This document shows positions 14,919-24,433 of a stretch of 64,000 bases of DNA, one piece after another. The notes beneath the pieces were generated by a model, which saw nothing but the letters and a program-made list of their open reading frames with translations, did not search any database and was not told the DNA's origin. This stretch comes from Thioalkalivibrio sp. K90mix (GTDB lineage: Bacteria; Pseudomonadota; Gammaproteobacteria; Ectothiorhodospirales; Ectothiorhodospiraceae), in NCBI RefSeq assembly GCF_000025545.1, contig NC_013889.1:1853501-1917500 (forward strand). The letters are read 5' to 3'. Both the position numbers and the translations under genes were made by a program. How positions within the stretch are numbered: position 1 is the first letter of the stretch; each line of letters begins with the position of its first letter.

Positions 14919-17609
14919 ATGCGGTTTGCGGCATGGCCAGCCGGCCTGTCGGCCATAGGCGTCCTGCTCCTTTGCTGCACCGGCGTGCAGGCCGACGAAC
15001 CGCCACCTCCCCTGATCGTCTCCCAGGATCACGCCTGGCCCCCCTTTGCCTTCGAAGATAACGGGGGCGAGCCTCGCGGCTTGCTGGTAGACCTGTGGCA
15101 GGAGATCGCGAACGAACTCGACCGTCCAGTGGAATTCCGACTGGTCGACTGGCCGCGCACCCTGGATCTCGTCCGCGGTGGCGAGGCTGATGTGCACGGC
15201 GGGCTGATCCAGTCTCCCGAGCGCGAACAAACCCTGGCCTTCAGCGAAGTACTGCTCCCGCTGCGGACCTTCGCGTTCGTGCGCACCGGCGCGCCCGTGG
15301 CCCGACTGGACGAACTCGCGCACAAACCGGCTGGCGTGGTGGCGGGCAGCTTCGAACTCGAGTTCATGCGGCGCGAACGACCTGAACACCCGCTGCAGGT
15401 CTTCGACAACAACGAGCAGATGGTGCGCGCCGCGCTGGAAGGCACGATCGATGTCTTCGTGGGCGACTACCCGGTCGCCATGTACCTGCTGGACCGTCAT
15501 GGCGAGCCGGGCATGTTTCACCCCCTGGAGCTGCTCTACGAGCAGCCCCTGCGCGCAGCGGTAACGCACGCTAACGAGGAATTGCTGGACGAAATCAACA
15601 CGGCCATCGCCCAGCTGGATGACGAACTGCTGCGCCAGATCACGCAGCGCTGGATCCACTCCGATACGGTCGAGGTGTTCCCCGCCTGGCTGCTCCCAAC
15701 CGTCATTGGCCTGAGCCTGCTGGCGGTATTGCTGTATGCCGCATTGCTGCTTCGCCAGCGGCGTGCGCTCGAGACCCGCGTTCGCGAGCGCACCGCCGAA
15801 CTCGAGGACGAGCGCGAGCTGTTCCGCACCCTGACCGAACACGCTGCGGCCGGCGTATTCATCCTCCAGAATGACCATTTCCAGACCGTGAATCCGGCCC
15901 TTTCCCGCATCCTCCAGCGCCCCGAACACTGGCTGCTGAACCAGCCCTTCTACGAGATCATCCACCCGGAACAGCGCGAGGCCGTGACTCAGCGGGCTCG
16001 CGACCGGATCGCGGGCAAGAAGGTGCCGGACCACTACGAGATGAAGGTCATCACCGGTAACGGCGAGACGCGCTGGGTCGAGCTGACCGCCGGCCGCGTG
16101 GAGCTGCAAAGCGGCGCGGCCAGCATTGGCACGATATACGACATCACCGAGCGGCACCTGCTGGAGGAACAGTTGCGCGCCAGCGAGGCCCAGTACCGCC
16201 AGCTGGTCGAGAACATCGGGGACATCATCTACACCCTCACGCCGGACGGCGTCATCACCTATGTCTCCCCGCAATGGACACGAGTGCTGGGTTACACCGC
16301 CGAAGAGGCGACCGGAACCCCCATCGCCGACTACGTCCATCGGGAGGACCGCGGGGAATGCGGCCGCTTCCTCCAACGCACCCTCCGTTCGGAGCAGAAC
16401 GACCAGGAAATCGAGTACCGCGTCCGGCATCAGAGTGGGGAATGGCGCTGGCACGTCTCCAGCGGCGCCCCGATCCGCAGCGCGACGGGCGAGATCACAG
16501 GCTATGTGGGCGTTGCTCGAGACATCACCGATCGCCGCCGCATGCACGACGAGCTTCAGTATCAGGCACGTTTCAACGCCATGCTGGCGCGCCTGTCCTC
16601 GGACTTCGTGACCGCCAGCGCCGACTTGATGGACGAGCGACTGGATGCTGCCCTGGCCGACATCGGGCGCTTTTTCGAGAGCGATCGCTGCTATCTGTTC
16701 GAGTTATCACCTGATGGCACACACATGGACAACACCCATGAATGGTGTGCCCCCGGCGTATTCTCCGTAATGGACCAACTGCGGGATGTGGACATCAAAA
16801 AGCTACCCTGGTGGCGCACCCGCATGCTGGAGATGATCGAGCAGCGCATACCGGTGGTGATTCCCGTGGTGGACGAGCTCCCGGAGGAGGCGGCCACCGA
16901 GCGCGAGTTGTTCCGGCGACAAGGCGTCAAGACCCTGATCTGCGTACCCATCCTGGCCGGACAGCAGGTCACCGGCTTCGTCGGCATGGACATGCTGCGC
17001 CCGCGCACCTGGCGCAAGGATCAGGATGAATTGCTGCTGGTGCTCGGCAACCTGATCTCGGAGGCACTGCAGCGCAACCACCTGGAGATCCAGCTACGCG
17101 ATCTTGGGATCACCGACCCGTTGACCGGCCTGTACAACCGCCGCTACCTGATGGAGCGCCTGCGCGAACAGATCGAGGCCTGGCGCCGCCACGGCGAAGA
17201 TTTTGCCGTGGCGATCCTGGATCTGGACCACTTCAAGACCCTCAATGACACCCACGGACACCTGGCCGGCGACGAGGTTCTGCGCAACTTCGGCGATCTG
17301 TTGCGGCGCCAGCATCGGGCCTTCGACATTGTGGCTCGCTTTGGCGGCGAGGAATTCATCGTGGTCCTCACCCGTGTCGATCACGAGGCCGCCACCACCG
17401 CCATCGAACGCCTGCTGGAGGCCACCCGCGAACTCGACACACGCTTCGAGGACGAATCGCTGGCCTTCACGGTCAGCGCCGGACTGGCCTGGTCCGACGA
17501 GTGCGACCCCGGGCACCTCACGCCCGAAACCCTGATCAATCGGGCCGACGATCGTCTCTATCGCGCGAAGGCTCAGGGCCGCGACCGGCTTGTGGCCGGA
17601 GACACGTAA
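14919..17609 (+). CDS. transmembrane sensor diguanylate cyclase (SBP_bac_3-TM-PAS-PAS-GAF-GGDEF)
   Basis: An 896-residue membrane sensor that would make c-di-GMP. After a signal peptide (MRFAAWPAGLSAIGVLLLCC) there is a periplasmic solute-binding domain (PPPLIVSQDHAWPPFAF to about residue 265), one TM helix near 275-300, a coiled coil, PAS (about 320-420), PAS (about 425-550), GAF (about 560-720) and GGDEF. The active site is GGEEF at about 808-812, and the product-binding I-site RxxD (RAFD) lies five residues before it, so both synthesis and feedback inhibition are expected. A GTG start at 14865 is possible; 14919 gives the cleaner signal peptide. The ligand is unknown. Confidence 0.92.
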   Translation: MRFAAWPAGLSAIGVLLLCCTGVQADEPPPPLIVSQDHAWPPFAFEDNGGEPRGLLVDLWQEIANELDRPVEFRLVDWPRTLDLVRGGEADVHGGLIQSPEREQTLAFSEVLLPLRTFAFVRTGAPVARLDELAHKPAGVVAGSFELEFMRRERPEHPLQVFDNNEQMVRAALEGTIDVFVGDYPVAMYLLDRHGEPGMFHPLELLYEQPLRAAVTHANEELLDEINTAIAQLDDELLRQITQRWIHSDTVEVFPAWLLPTVIGLSLLAVLLYAALLLRQRRALETRVRERTAELEDERELFRTLTEHAAAGVFILQNDHFQTVNPALSRILQRPEHWLLNQPFYEIIHPEQREAVTQRARDRIAGKKVPDHYEMKVITGNGETRWVELTAGRVELQSGAASIGTIYDITERHLLEEQLRASEAQYRQLVENIGDIIYTLTPDGVITYVSPQWTRVLGYTAEEATGTPIADYVHREDRGECGRFLQRTLRSEQNDQEIEYRVRHQSGEWRWHVSSGAPIRSATGEITGYVGVARDITDRRRMHDELQYQARFNAMLARLSSDFVTASADLMDERLDAALADIGRFFESDRCYLFELSPDGTHMDNTHEWCAPGVFSVMDQLRDVDIKKLPWWRTRMLEMIEQRIPVVIPVVDELPEEAATERELFRRQGVKTLICVPILAGQQVTGFVGMDMLRPRTWRKDQDELLLVLGNLISEALQRNHLEIQLRDLGITDPLTGLYNRRYLMERLREQIEAWRRHGEDFAVAILDLDHFKTLNDTHGHLAGDEVLRNFGDLLRRQHRAFDIVARFGGEEFIVVLTRVDHEAATTAIERLLEATRELDTRFEDESLAFTVSAGLAWSDECDPGHLTPETLINRADDRLYRAKAQGRDRLVAGDT

Positions 17610-17622
17610 CCCATCCGGGACA

Positions 17623-17646
17623 CGTTGAATACGTCAGTGCCTCCCG
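17623..17646 (-). repeat. terminal-repeat-like sequence overlapping an MFS stop codon
   Basis: On the minus strand GGGAGGCACTGACGTATTCA resembles the element end GGGAGACGCTGATTGAATCG. It contains the last codons and the TGA of the MFS gene at 17634. Confidence 0.45.
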
Positions 17647-18839
17647 GCGCCCCGTGGACCCGACAGTCGGCTGAGCGCCCACAACCCGAGCGCGGGCCCG
17701 GGCAGCAACAGCCACAACACCCACAGCCCGATGTCGTCCCACAGCCAGGCGGTGACCAGGATCGAAGGCAGGGTGAGCGCAAAGCCGATGGCATTCATCA
17801 CGCTCAGGGCAGAGCCCACCGCATCCGGTGGCGCACTCTCCGCGGCCAGCGCCGAGAACTGGGGCGAATCCGCGATCACCGTCAGCCCCCAGAGGGCGAG
17901 CAGGCCCAGAAGCAGCCATGGCGCCAGTCCAGCCAGCAACGGGTACAGCAGGCACACCAGCCCGGATGTCGCCAGCGCCACCCGTGCGACCCGCAGGCTC
18001 CCCAGACGGCGGCTCAGGCGGCCACCCCAGACACAGCCCACCGCGCCCAGCCCGATCACCGCGAAGGCCAGCCAGGGCACCAGGCCGGCGGGGGCATCCA
18101 GACGGGCCAGTTCATGCGCAACCAGCAGCGGAACCAGCGTCCAGAAGGCGTACAGCTCCCAGCAATGGCCGAAATAACCGCCGGCCACCGCACGAAAGTC
18201 ACGCCCGCCCAATGCACGAAAGCCCTTGCCCAGCCCCGGTGTGCGCCCCGCCGGCGGCAGATGCGGGCCGTCGCCCAGGCGCGCGATCATCCCGGCGGCC
18301 GCCACCGCCAGCACGGAGGCCAGCATCATCGGTACCGGCCAGACCAAATCGAGGGTCACGCCCCGCAAGAGATGAGGAAGCGCCGTTCCCAGCGTGAGCA
18401 TCCCGAGCAGCCAGGACAGGGCCCAGCCCTTTTGCTGCGGCGTCCAGCTGATCACCAACTTCATGCCCAGCGGATACACCCCGGCCAGGCACAGCCCGAC
18501 GACAAAGCGCACGGCCAGTGCCAGCTCCCAGACGCCGGCCAGCAGGATGAACCCGGCATTGACCAGTGCCCCCAGCAGCGCGGACACCATGAACAGGCGA
18601 CTCGCACGCACCCGGTCGGCCAGCCCGGTTGCGGCCGTCACCAGGGTACCGGTGATGAATCCCAGCTGGGTCGCCATCGTCAGCCACCCAATCTCGGTCG
18701 CCGTCCAGCCCAGTTCCTGCTGCAGAGACAACCCGACCCCGTTCACACTGAACCACAGCGAGGTCGCAAAGAGCTGAGCGATCACGATCGCCGCCAGGGG
18801 ATGGCGGTGCAGCAGTCCGACGTAATGGCCTGCCTGCAC
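17634..18839 (-). CDS. MFS transporter
   Basis: A 401-residue inner-membrane carrier with about 12 helices. It has an N-terminal TSLWFSVNGVGLSLQQELGWTATEIGWL segment, an ADRVRASRLF loop after TM2 and a central DGPHLPPAGRTPGLGKGFRAL linker. The pattern (LFATSLWFSVNGV, PQFSALAAESAPPD) is typical of the CynX/NimT-like MFS group, but the substrate is not evident. Its last codons lie in a repeat-like sequence. Upstream on the same strand, only 5 bases away, ends the DNA glycosylase gene, so it may be the third gene of an rluB-glycosylase-MFS transcript. Confidence 0.85.
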   Translation of the reverse strand: MQAGHYVGLLHRHPLAAIVIAQLFATSLWFSVNGVGLSLQQELGWTATEIGWLTMATQLGFITGTLVTAATGLADRVRASRLFMVSALLGALVNAGFILLAGVWELALAVRFVVGLCLAGVYPLGMKLVISWTPQQKGWALSWLLGMLTLGTALPHLLRGVTLDLVWPVPMMLASVLAVAAAGMIARLGDGPHLPPAGRTPGLGKGFRALGGRDFRAVAGGYFGHCWELYAFWTLVPLLVAHELARLDAPAGLVPWLAFAVIGLGAVGCVWGGRLSRRLGSLRVARVALATSGLVCLLYPLLAGLAPWLLLGLLALWGLTVIADSPQFSALAAESAPPDAVGSALSVMNAIGFALTLPSILVTAWLWDDIGLWVLWLLLPGPALGLWALSRLSGPRGAGRH

Positions 18840-18844
18840 GAGTG

Positions 18845-19495
18845 CTAAACCGCCACACGGCCCGGACAGACGTCACTCAGTGGGCATCCCTGACAAAGCG
18901 GTTTGGGTCGGCAGCGCTGCTTGCCGTGTTCCACGATCAGGGCGTGCAGATCATTAAAGGCCTGCGCATCCGGCCCCAGCTCCGACTCCACCCAGACCCG
19001 CAGGTCGTCGTAGGCGCCGCGGGCATGCGGCAGGCCCAGCCGCTCGAACAACCGCCGGGTATAGGCATCGACCACGAACACCGGCCGTTCGAACGCATAC
19101 AGCACGATGTCGTCCGCCGTCTCCGGCCCAACCCCCTTCACACTCAAAAGGGCCGAGCGCAGGGCCTCGGTCTCCATGCGGGCCAGGGCTTCCACGCCAC
19201 CCTGCTGTTCCAGAAAGCGCAGCAGGTGCCGCAGGCGGTCGGCCTTCACGTTGAAGTAACCGCTCGGCCGGATGTGCTCGGCCAGGATCTCGTGCGGGAG
19301 CTCCAGCAGCGACTCCGGATCCAGTACATCCCCCGCGCGCAGATTGGCGATTGCGCGTTCGACATTGGTCCAGCTGGTGTTCTGCGTAAGCACCGCGCCC
19401 ACCATGACCTCGAACGCCGACTCCGCCGGCCACCACTGCAGATCACCGTAGGCACCCTGCAGGCGCTGCCGGACCTCGGACACCCGCAACGGCAT
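18845..19495 (-). CDS. HhH-GPD base-excision DNA glycosylase (MagIII/endonuclease III-like)
   Basis: A 216-residue repair glycosylase. WWPAESAFEVMVGAVLTQNTSW is the usual N-terminal helix; the HhH motif is LLSVKGVGPETADDIVLY, followed by the catalytic Asp in VFVVDAYTRRLF. At the equivalent of the Nth catalytic Lys it has Glu (GPETA), which suggests a monofunctional 3-methyladenine-type glycosylase. The C-terminus has CRPKPLCQGCPLSDVC, a four-cysteine [4Fe-4S] pattern. The start overlaps the RluB stop as TGATG, so it is coupled to it. This is the second HhH-GPD enzyme in the window after nth. Confidence 0.88.
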   Translation of the reverse strand: MPLRVSEVRQRLQGAYGDLQWWPAESAFEVMVGAVLTQNTSWTNVERAIANLRAGDVLDPESLLELPHEILAEHIRPSGYFNVKADRLRHLLRFLEQQGGVEALARMETEALRSALLSVKGVGPETADDIVLYAFERPVFVVDAYTRRLFERLGLPHARGAYDDLRVWVESELGPDAQAFNDLHALIVEHGKQRCRPKPLCQGCPLSDVCPGRVAV

Positions 19496-20451
19496 CAGGA
19501 ACGCGCCCGACCACCCGGCTTGCGCGGCCCGCCCTTGCGCCCGGCACCTCCCGGCCCCGAACGCCCGGTCTTGCCGCCCTTGCCGGGGCCGCTCCCCGGC
19601 TTGGTAGAGGTCCAGCGATCCGCTTCGCGTACGCGCCCCCCCGACTTGCCCCGTTTGCCACGCGCGGGCCGAGTGTTGCGGCCCGGTCCGCGGCGCCGGC
19701 CCCGCTCGCGAATGGATTCCGGCACCGGCAGTTCGACCGCCTCGTACAGGGCCTCGACCTCGCGCACCTCCAGATCGCGGGAGGCGCCCGTCTTCAGGCC
19801 GCGCCCGAGGACCACCGGTCCGTAGCGCACCCGGATCAGCCGGCTGACGGTCACACCGACCGCATCCCACAGGCGGCGCACCAGGCGGTTGCGGCCTTCA
19901 CTGACCACGACATGAAACCAGTGATTGGCACCGTCGCCGCCACGCTCTTCCAGGACATCGAAACGCGCGGGACCATCCTCCAGCTCGACCCCTTCCAGCA
20001 GCATGCGCCGCGTATCGTCGGGGACCTCGCCCAGCACCCGCACCGCATATTCGCGCTCCAGCGAATGGCTGGGGTGCATCAGGCGATTGGCCAGTTCGCC
20101 ATCGGTGGTGAACAGGAGCAGCCCCGAGGTATTCAGGTCGAGACGCCCGACCGCCACCCAGCGCTGCCCCTTCAGGCGCGGCAGGCTGGCGAACACCGGC
20201 TTGCGGCCCTCGGGATCCGAGCGACTGCAGATCTCGCCGACGGGCTTGTGATACACGAGCCAGCGATGGGCATGCTCCGCCATGTGGATCACGCGCCCGC
20301 GCACGCGGATCACGTCATTCGGCCCCACCTGGTCGCCCAGCTTGGCCGTGCGCTGGTTGACCTTCACCTCGCCGCGCTCGATCCAGCCCTCGATCTCGCG
20401 CCGCGAACCGAGGCCGCGCGCCGCCAGGACCTTCTGTACCCGCTCCGACAT
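19495..20451 (-). CDS. rluB: 23S rRNA pseudouridine synthase RluB-like
   Basis: A 318-residue enzyme of the RsuA/RluB/E/F family. It has an N-terminal S4 RNA-binding domain (ERVQKVLAARGLGSRREIEGWIERGEV), then the catalytic domain with VAVGRLDLNTSGLLLFT carrying the catalytic Asp. A C-terminal tail of about 65 residues after PESIRERG is almost wholly Gly, Arg, Lys and Pro, a low-complexity basic extension like that of E. coli RluB but longer. The ATG at 20451 gives the family N-terminus. RluB converts U2605 of 23S rRNA in E. coli; the exact target here is inferred. Confidence 0.9.
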   Translation of the reverse strand: MSERVQKVLAARGLGSRREIEGWIERGEVKVNQRTAKLGDQVGPNDVIRVRGRVIHMAEHAHRWLVYHKPVGEICSRSDPEGRKPVFASLPRLKGQRWVAVGRLDLNTSGLLLFTTDGELANRLMHPSHSLEREYAVRVLGEVPDDTRRMLLEGVELEDGPARFDVLEERGGDGANHWFHVVVSEGRNRLVRRLWDAVGVTVSRLIRVRYGPVVLGRGLKTGASRDLEVREVEALYEAVELPVPESIRERGRRRGPGRNTRPARGKRGKSGGRVREADRWTSTKPGSGPGKGGKTGRSGPGGAGRKGGPRKPGGRARS

Positions 20452-20549
20452 TCCTGCTGACTCCAGACGTCTCGATCCGCCCGCATTGCCGCGACCGGAC
20501 CCGCATTCATTATGATGGGCGCTCACGATACACCAACAGGACGTTGCCC

Positions 20550-21086
20550 ATGACCGCCAAGAGCCCGGAAACCACTCCCGTCCAGACCCCGCTGAACATC
20601 GCCGTCCTCACCGTATCCGACAGCCGAACCCTGGCCGAGGACCGCTCCGGCGATGCCCTGGTCGAACGGCTGGAGGGCGCAGGGCACCACCTGGCCGAGC
20701 GCCGCGTGGTCCGGGATGACATCTACGCGATCCGCGCCGACCTCTCGCGCTGGATTGCGGACCCGGAGATCGACGCGGTGCTGACCACTGGCGGCACCGG
20801 CATCACGGGCCGCGACGGCACCCCGGAGGCGGCCTCGGTGCTGCTGGACAAGACCATCGAGGGCTTCGGCGAGCTGTTCCGGGCACTGTCCTATGAAGAG
20901 ATCGGCACCTCCAGCCTGCAGTCCCGCGCCCTGTCGGGGGTCGCCAACGGCACCTATATCTTCGTGCTGCCCGGCTCCACCGGCGCCTGCCGCACCGCCT
21001 GGGACCGCATCATCCAGGCCCAGCTCGACGACCGCACCATGCCCTGCAACCTCACCATGCTGATGCCGCGCCTGAAGGAGTCCTGA
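20550..21086 (+). CDS. moaB: molybdenum cofactor biosynthesis protein B
   Basis: A 178-residue MoaB/Mog-type protein that handles molybdopterin, with the MPT-binding signatures [20 protein letters not shown] and [15 protein letters not shown]. It starts at the ATG at 20550; a TTG two codons earlier is in frame. It is a lone gene, divergent from rluB with about 100 bases between starts, and convergent with the DUF488 gene. No other moa gene is in the window, so the rest of the pathway lies elsewhere. Confidence 0.92.
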   Translation: MTAKSPETTPVQTPLNIAVLTVSDSRTLAEDRSGDALVERLEGAGHHLAERRVVRDDIYAIRADLSRWIADPEIDAVLTTGGTGITGRDGTPEAASVLLDKTIEGFGELFRALSYEEIGTSSLQSRALSGVANGTYIFVLPGSTGACRTAWDRIIQAQLDDRTMPCNLTMLMPRLKES

Positions 21087-21090
21087 GCGG

Positions 21091-21519
21091 TCAATCGGGA
21101 TCTGCCCCGGGCTCGTCGGGCGCGAAGCACACCGGCGAAGCGCGTTCTCCGGTTCGCTCCTCCTCGGCCCTCTCGGCATTGAGGAGATCGCGCAACACCG
21201 CCACGTGGCTGTGTTCCACGTCCCGAGTAGCCGTCAGCAGCGTCAGGCAGCCACGGCGGGCATACCCCAGCAACCGGCCAAAGGCCTCGGAGCCCGCGTC
21301 CAGTTCGGCCTGATAACGACGGCTGAAGTCACGCCAGCGACTTGGGTCATGCGCGAACCAGCGGCGCAAGTCCGGCGATGGCGCGACAGACTTCTCCCAT
21401 GCGTCGAGTACGAGCGCGGACTTCTTGACGCCGCGAGGCCAGAGGCGATCAACCAGTACACGGGCCCCATCGTCGGGATCGACCGGATCGTAGACGCGCC
21501 GGATCCGCACCCGTTCCAT
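21091..21519 (-). CDS. DUF488 family protein (YeaO-like)
   Basis: A 142-residue protein with the DUF488 signatures RIRRVYDPVDPDDGARVLVDRLWPRG near the start, WFAHDPSRWRDFSRRY in the middle and a TLLTATRDVEHSHVAVL strand-helix. The family's function is unknown. The ATG at 21519 gives the natural N-terminus. It follows the AsnB-like gene by 7 bases on the same strand, so it is likely the second gene of that transcript. It ends 4 bases from the convergent moaB. Confidence 0.85.
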   Translation of the reverse strand: MERVRIRRVYDPVDPDDGARVLVDRLWPRGVKKSALVLDAWEKSVAPSPDLRRWFAHDPSRWRDFSRRYQAELDAGSEAFGRLLGYARRGCLTLLTATRDVEHSHVAVLRDLLNAERAEEERTGERASPVCFAPDEPGADPD

Positions 21520-21526
21520 GCCGCGA

Positions 21527-23311
21527 TTACCGGTCCACGTGGGTCTGCAGCCAGTATTCGAGCAGGGCGGCATGCCAGAGTTTGGAGCCCTGGATACGGG
21601 TGAAGTACTGGTCCGGTGCATCCAGCAGCTTGTCGATATAGGCCGGCTGATAGAGGCCCCGCTCGCGCGAGGCGCGCGAGGTGAGAATGTCGCGCATGAA
21701 TTCGAGAAAGTCGCCACGCACGTATTTCAGCGCCGGCACCGGGAAGTAGCCCTTGGGCCGGTCCAGCACCGCATCCGGCAGGCGGCCGCGCGCGATGCGC
21801 CGCAAGACATCCTTGCCGCCATCGCCAAGCTTCAGGTGCGGCGGCATCGCGGCGGCAATCTCCACCAGCTCGTGATCCAGGAACGGCACCCGCGCCTCCA
21901 GGCCGAAAGCCATGGTCATGTTGTCCACGCGCTTGACCGGGTCGTCCACGATCAGCGTGGTCACATCCAGCGCCAGCACCGCATCGATAAAGGAGTCCGC
22001 ACGGTCGGTCTCGAGCTCGGCGAACTGCTCGCGCAGCCAGTCGCCGGTGATGTCGTTCGCGGGGGGATGACGCAGCATCTCGGCCATCTCGGGGTGATCG
22101 CGGTCGAAGTAGTGGCGCCGGAAGCGTTCCACCCAGTCACCGTGGCGATCCTCCGCCATCTGCGGATACCAGAAATAGCCACCGAAGACCTCGTCGGCAC
22201 CCTGGCCCGACTGGACCACCTTCACGTGCCGCGAGACCTGCTCGGAGAGCAGGTAGAAGGCCACCGCATCCTGGCCGAACATCGGCTCGGCCATCGCGCC
22301 GACGGCCTCCGGCAGCCGGGCCAGGACCTGGTCGTTCGGGATCAGCGTGGCCTGGTGGTCGGTCGCGTAGCGTTCGGCGACCGGATCGGAATATTCGAAC
22401 TCGGAACCCTTCTCCTCCGGCTGGTCCTCGAAGCCGACGGTAAAGGTACGCAGGTCTTGCGCCCCCTCCTCCATGGCCAGTGCCACCAGCAGCGAAGAGT
22501 CCAGCCCGCCCGACAGCAGAACGCCCACCGGGACGTCGGCCACCTCCAGGCGCTTGCGCACGGCACTGCGCAGGGCGTGTTCGATGCGCTCCTGCCACTC
22601 GTTATCCGATACCGGCTCGGCCGGGCGGCGTGCGTGCAGCGTCCAGTAGCGCTGCAGCCGCTCCTGTCCCCGGGCGTCGATGCTCAGGTAATGCCCCGGC
22701 TCGAGTTTGCGGATGCCGCGCAATACGGTACGCGGCGCCGGCACCACCGCGTGCAGCGAGAACAGCATGTGCAGTGCCTCGGCATCCAGCTCGGTATCCA
22801 CGTCGCCCGCCGCCAGCAAGGCCTGGGTATTCGAGGCGAAACGAATGCCGTTGCCCGTGCGCGCCAAGTACAGCGGCTTGATGCCCATGCGGTCGCGCGC
22901 CAGCAGCAGACGCTGGGCGTGGCCGTCATACAGGGCGAAGGCGAACATCCCGTGCAACCGCGCCACGATGCCCTCGCCCCACTCGGCATAGCCGCGCAGG
23001 ATGACCTCGGTATCACCCGTCGAGAAAAAGCGGTGGCCGCGGCCTTCCAGCTCCGAACGCAGCGCCCGGAAGTTGTAGATCGCGCCGTTGAACACCAGCG
23101 CGAGCCCGGTCTCCGGGTCGAACATCGGCTGGTGCGCGCGCTGCGACAGATCCAGGATCGACAGCCGCCGGTGCCCCAGCGCGACCCGCCCGGAGGCCCA
23201 CAGCCCGTCGGCATCCGGCCCGCGCCGTTCCAGGCTGGGCAGCATGCGCGCCACCGCCTCGCCGCTCGCGCGCCGCTCGCCCCAGACGAATTCTCCCGCG
23301 ATCCCGCACAT
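21527..23311 (-). CDS. asnB: asparagine synthase-type amidotransferase, resembling the N-acetylglutaminylglutamine amidotransferase branch
   Basis: A 594-residue two-domain enzyme. The N-terminal class II glutaminase starts with the catalytic Cys (MCGIAGEF) and has RRGPDADG, GHRRLSILDLS and FNGAIYN. The synthetase domain has the PP-loop VLLSGGLDSSLLVAL. Several segments (RFFSTGDTEVILRGY, KGSEFEYSDPVAERYATDH, VVQSGQGADEVFGGYFWYP) resemble, as I recall them, the amidotransferase that makes the osmolyte N-acetylglutaminylglutamine amide (NAGGN), which would suit a halophile. The usual partner, an ATP-grasp/GNAT NAGG synthetase, is not adjacent, so plain asparagine synthesis remains possible. A DUF488 gene follows. 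Confidence 0.88.
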   Translation of the reverse strand: MCGIAGEFVWGERRASGEAVARMLPSLERRGPDADGLWASGRVALGHRRLSILDLSQRAHQPMFDPETGLALVFNGAIYNFRALRSELEGRGHRFFSTGDTEVILRGYAEWGEGIVARLHGMFAFALYDGHAQRLLLARDRMGIKPLYLARTGNGIRFASNTQALLAAGDVDTELDAEALHMLFSLHAVVPAPRTVLRGIRKLEPGHYLSIDARGQERLQRYWTLHARRPAEPVSDNEWQERIEHALRSAVRKRLEVADVPVGVLLSGGLDSSLLVALAMEEGAQDLRTFTVGFEDQPEEKGSEFEYSDPVAERYATDHQATLIPNDQVLARLPEAVGAMAEPMFGQDAVAFYLLSEQVSRHVKVVQSGQGADEVFGGYFWYPQMAEDRHGDWVERFRRHYFDRDHPEMAEMLRHPPANDITGDWLREQFAELETDRADSFIDAVLALDVTTLIVDDPVKRVDNMTMAFGLEARVPFLDHELVEIAAAMPPHLKLGDGGKDVLRRIARGRLPDAVLDRPKGYFPVPALKYVRGDFLEFMRDILTSRASRERGLYQPAYIDKLLDAPDQYFTRIQGSKLWHAALLEYWLQTHVDR

Positions 23312-23379
23312 CGATTCATTCCTTGCTGGTTGGGTGGCTTGGTTTTGGAAACGGCTTGTTACCGCCCGACGCGGGCAGG

Positions 23380-23407
23380 GGCTTCGCCTGCAAGCAGGCT
23401 CCTACCG
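23380..23407 (-). repeat. REP-like palindromic sequence
   Basis: On the minus strand the segment reads GTAGGAGCCTGCTTGCAGGC followed by GAAGCC, with an inverted core GCCTGC-TT-GCAGGC. It matches the widespread Pseudomonas/gammaproteobacterial REP pattern. It contains the TAG stop of the LysR gene. Confidence 0.65.
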
Positions 23408-24304
23408 TTCAGGGGGCTCTGACGGGGTTGCGCCGAAGGTGGCCTCCAGGGCCTCCATCAGGGCCTGACTGGCGGCCCCGGCGCGATCGCGATCCGCGTG
23501 CGCCATGTAGAACGGCACCTCGTGGCGCGTGCCCGCCTCCAGGTTGAGTTCGACCAGACGCCCCTGCGCGAGATCCTCCGCGATGCGATCCAGCGGCAGC
23601 CAGGCAAAGCCGATCCCGGAGCACAGGATCTCGCGCGCGGTACTCATGTGCGAGACCGTCCAGCGCTGGTCGGCCTCGAGCCAGCCACCCTCCCCGGCCT
23701 GCTGCTCGCCGGAATCACGAACCACGATCTGGCGCTGAGCCTGCAGGTCCCGCCGCGTCAGTCGACGGCCGTCGGCCAGCGGATGCCCCGGGTGTGCCAC
23801 GCAGACCATGACCTGGTCCGTCAGCCAGGCACCCAGATAGCCGCCCGGAAGCTCCGGCGCGATCAGGATATCCACCCGGCCTTCGCGCAGGAGTTCCGGA
23901 CCGCCGCTCAGGACGACCTCCTCCAGCTGAACACGCGTGGCCGGATAGGCACGGGAAAAACGCTCCAGTGCCTGGATCACAGGCCCCCGCGGCAGGATCT
24001 GGTCCACCGCCAGCCGGACCTCGGACTCCACACCGGCGGCGAGCGCACCGGCCAGGGCCTCGATCTCGGCGGCCTCCTCCAGCAGGTGCTCGGCACGGCG
24101 CAGCAGCGCCTCACCCGCCGGGGTCAGGACCGCCTTGCGGCCCTGTACCTCGAAGACCTCGACGCCCAGGCGCTCCTCCAGTTTCTGCACCGCATGGTTC
24201 ACGCTGGAGGGGCTCTTGTGCACCTGTTCCGCGGCACGGGCAAAACCGCCGGCGGCCACCACCGCCTGCAGCATGCGCCACTGCTCCAGGGAGACGCGAA
24301 TCAA
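23402..24304 (-). CDS. LysR-family transcriptional regulator
   Basis: A DNA-binding regulator of about 300 residues. The N-terminal helix-turn-helix is WRMLQAVVAAGGFARAAEQVHKSPSSVNHAVQKLEERLG, followed by the dimerisation helix and a periplasmic-binding-like effector domain (VRLAVDQILPRGPVIQALERFS, then MVCVAHPGHPLADGRRL). A TTG at 24304 (MIRVSLEQW) is the best domain-based start; the frame is open to a GTG at 24334. No divergent target gene is evident, since the next gene upstream is an ORF6N-like protein on the same strand. Its stop codon lies in a REP-like sequence. Confidence 0.87.
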   Translation of the reverse strand: MIRVSLEQWRMLQAVVAAGGFARAAEQVHKSPSSVNHAVQKLEERLGVEVFEVQGRKAVLTPAGEALLRRAEHLLEEAAEIEALAGALAAGVESEVRLAVDQILPRGPVIQALERFSRAYPATRVQLEEVVLSGGPELLREGRVDILIAPELPGGYLGAWLTDQVMVCVAHPGHPLADGRRLTRRDLQAQRQIVVRDSGEQQAGEGGWLEADQRWTVSHMSTAREILCSGIGFAWLPLDRIAEDLAQGRLVELNLEAGTRHEVPFYMAHADRDRAGAASQALMEALEATFGATPSEPPER

Positions 24305-24433
24305 GGAACCCGCCCCCGCCGGCACCCCGCCCACCCCGGTCCGACACGGCTTCGATCCAGGGGCGAAAGGCGGTCCGGCCAGCGCCGCGAGTGGCCCGCA
24401 AACGGGCGCGATTCGAGCCCGGCTGGCGCCACT

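Noticed and set aside
21518-23422. A 634-codon plus-strand frame opposite the AsnB-like gene
   Set aside because: Antisense shadow of a conserved enzyme, no recognisable domain.
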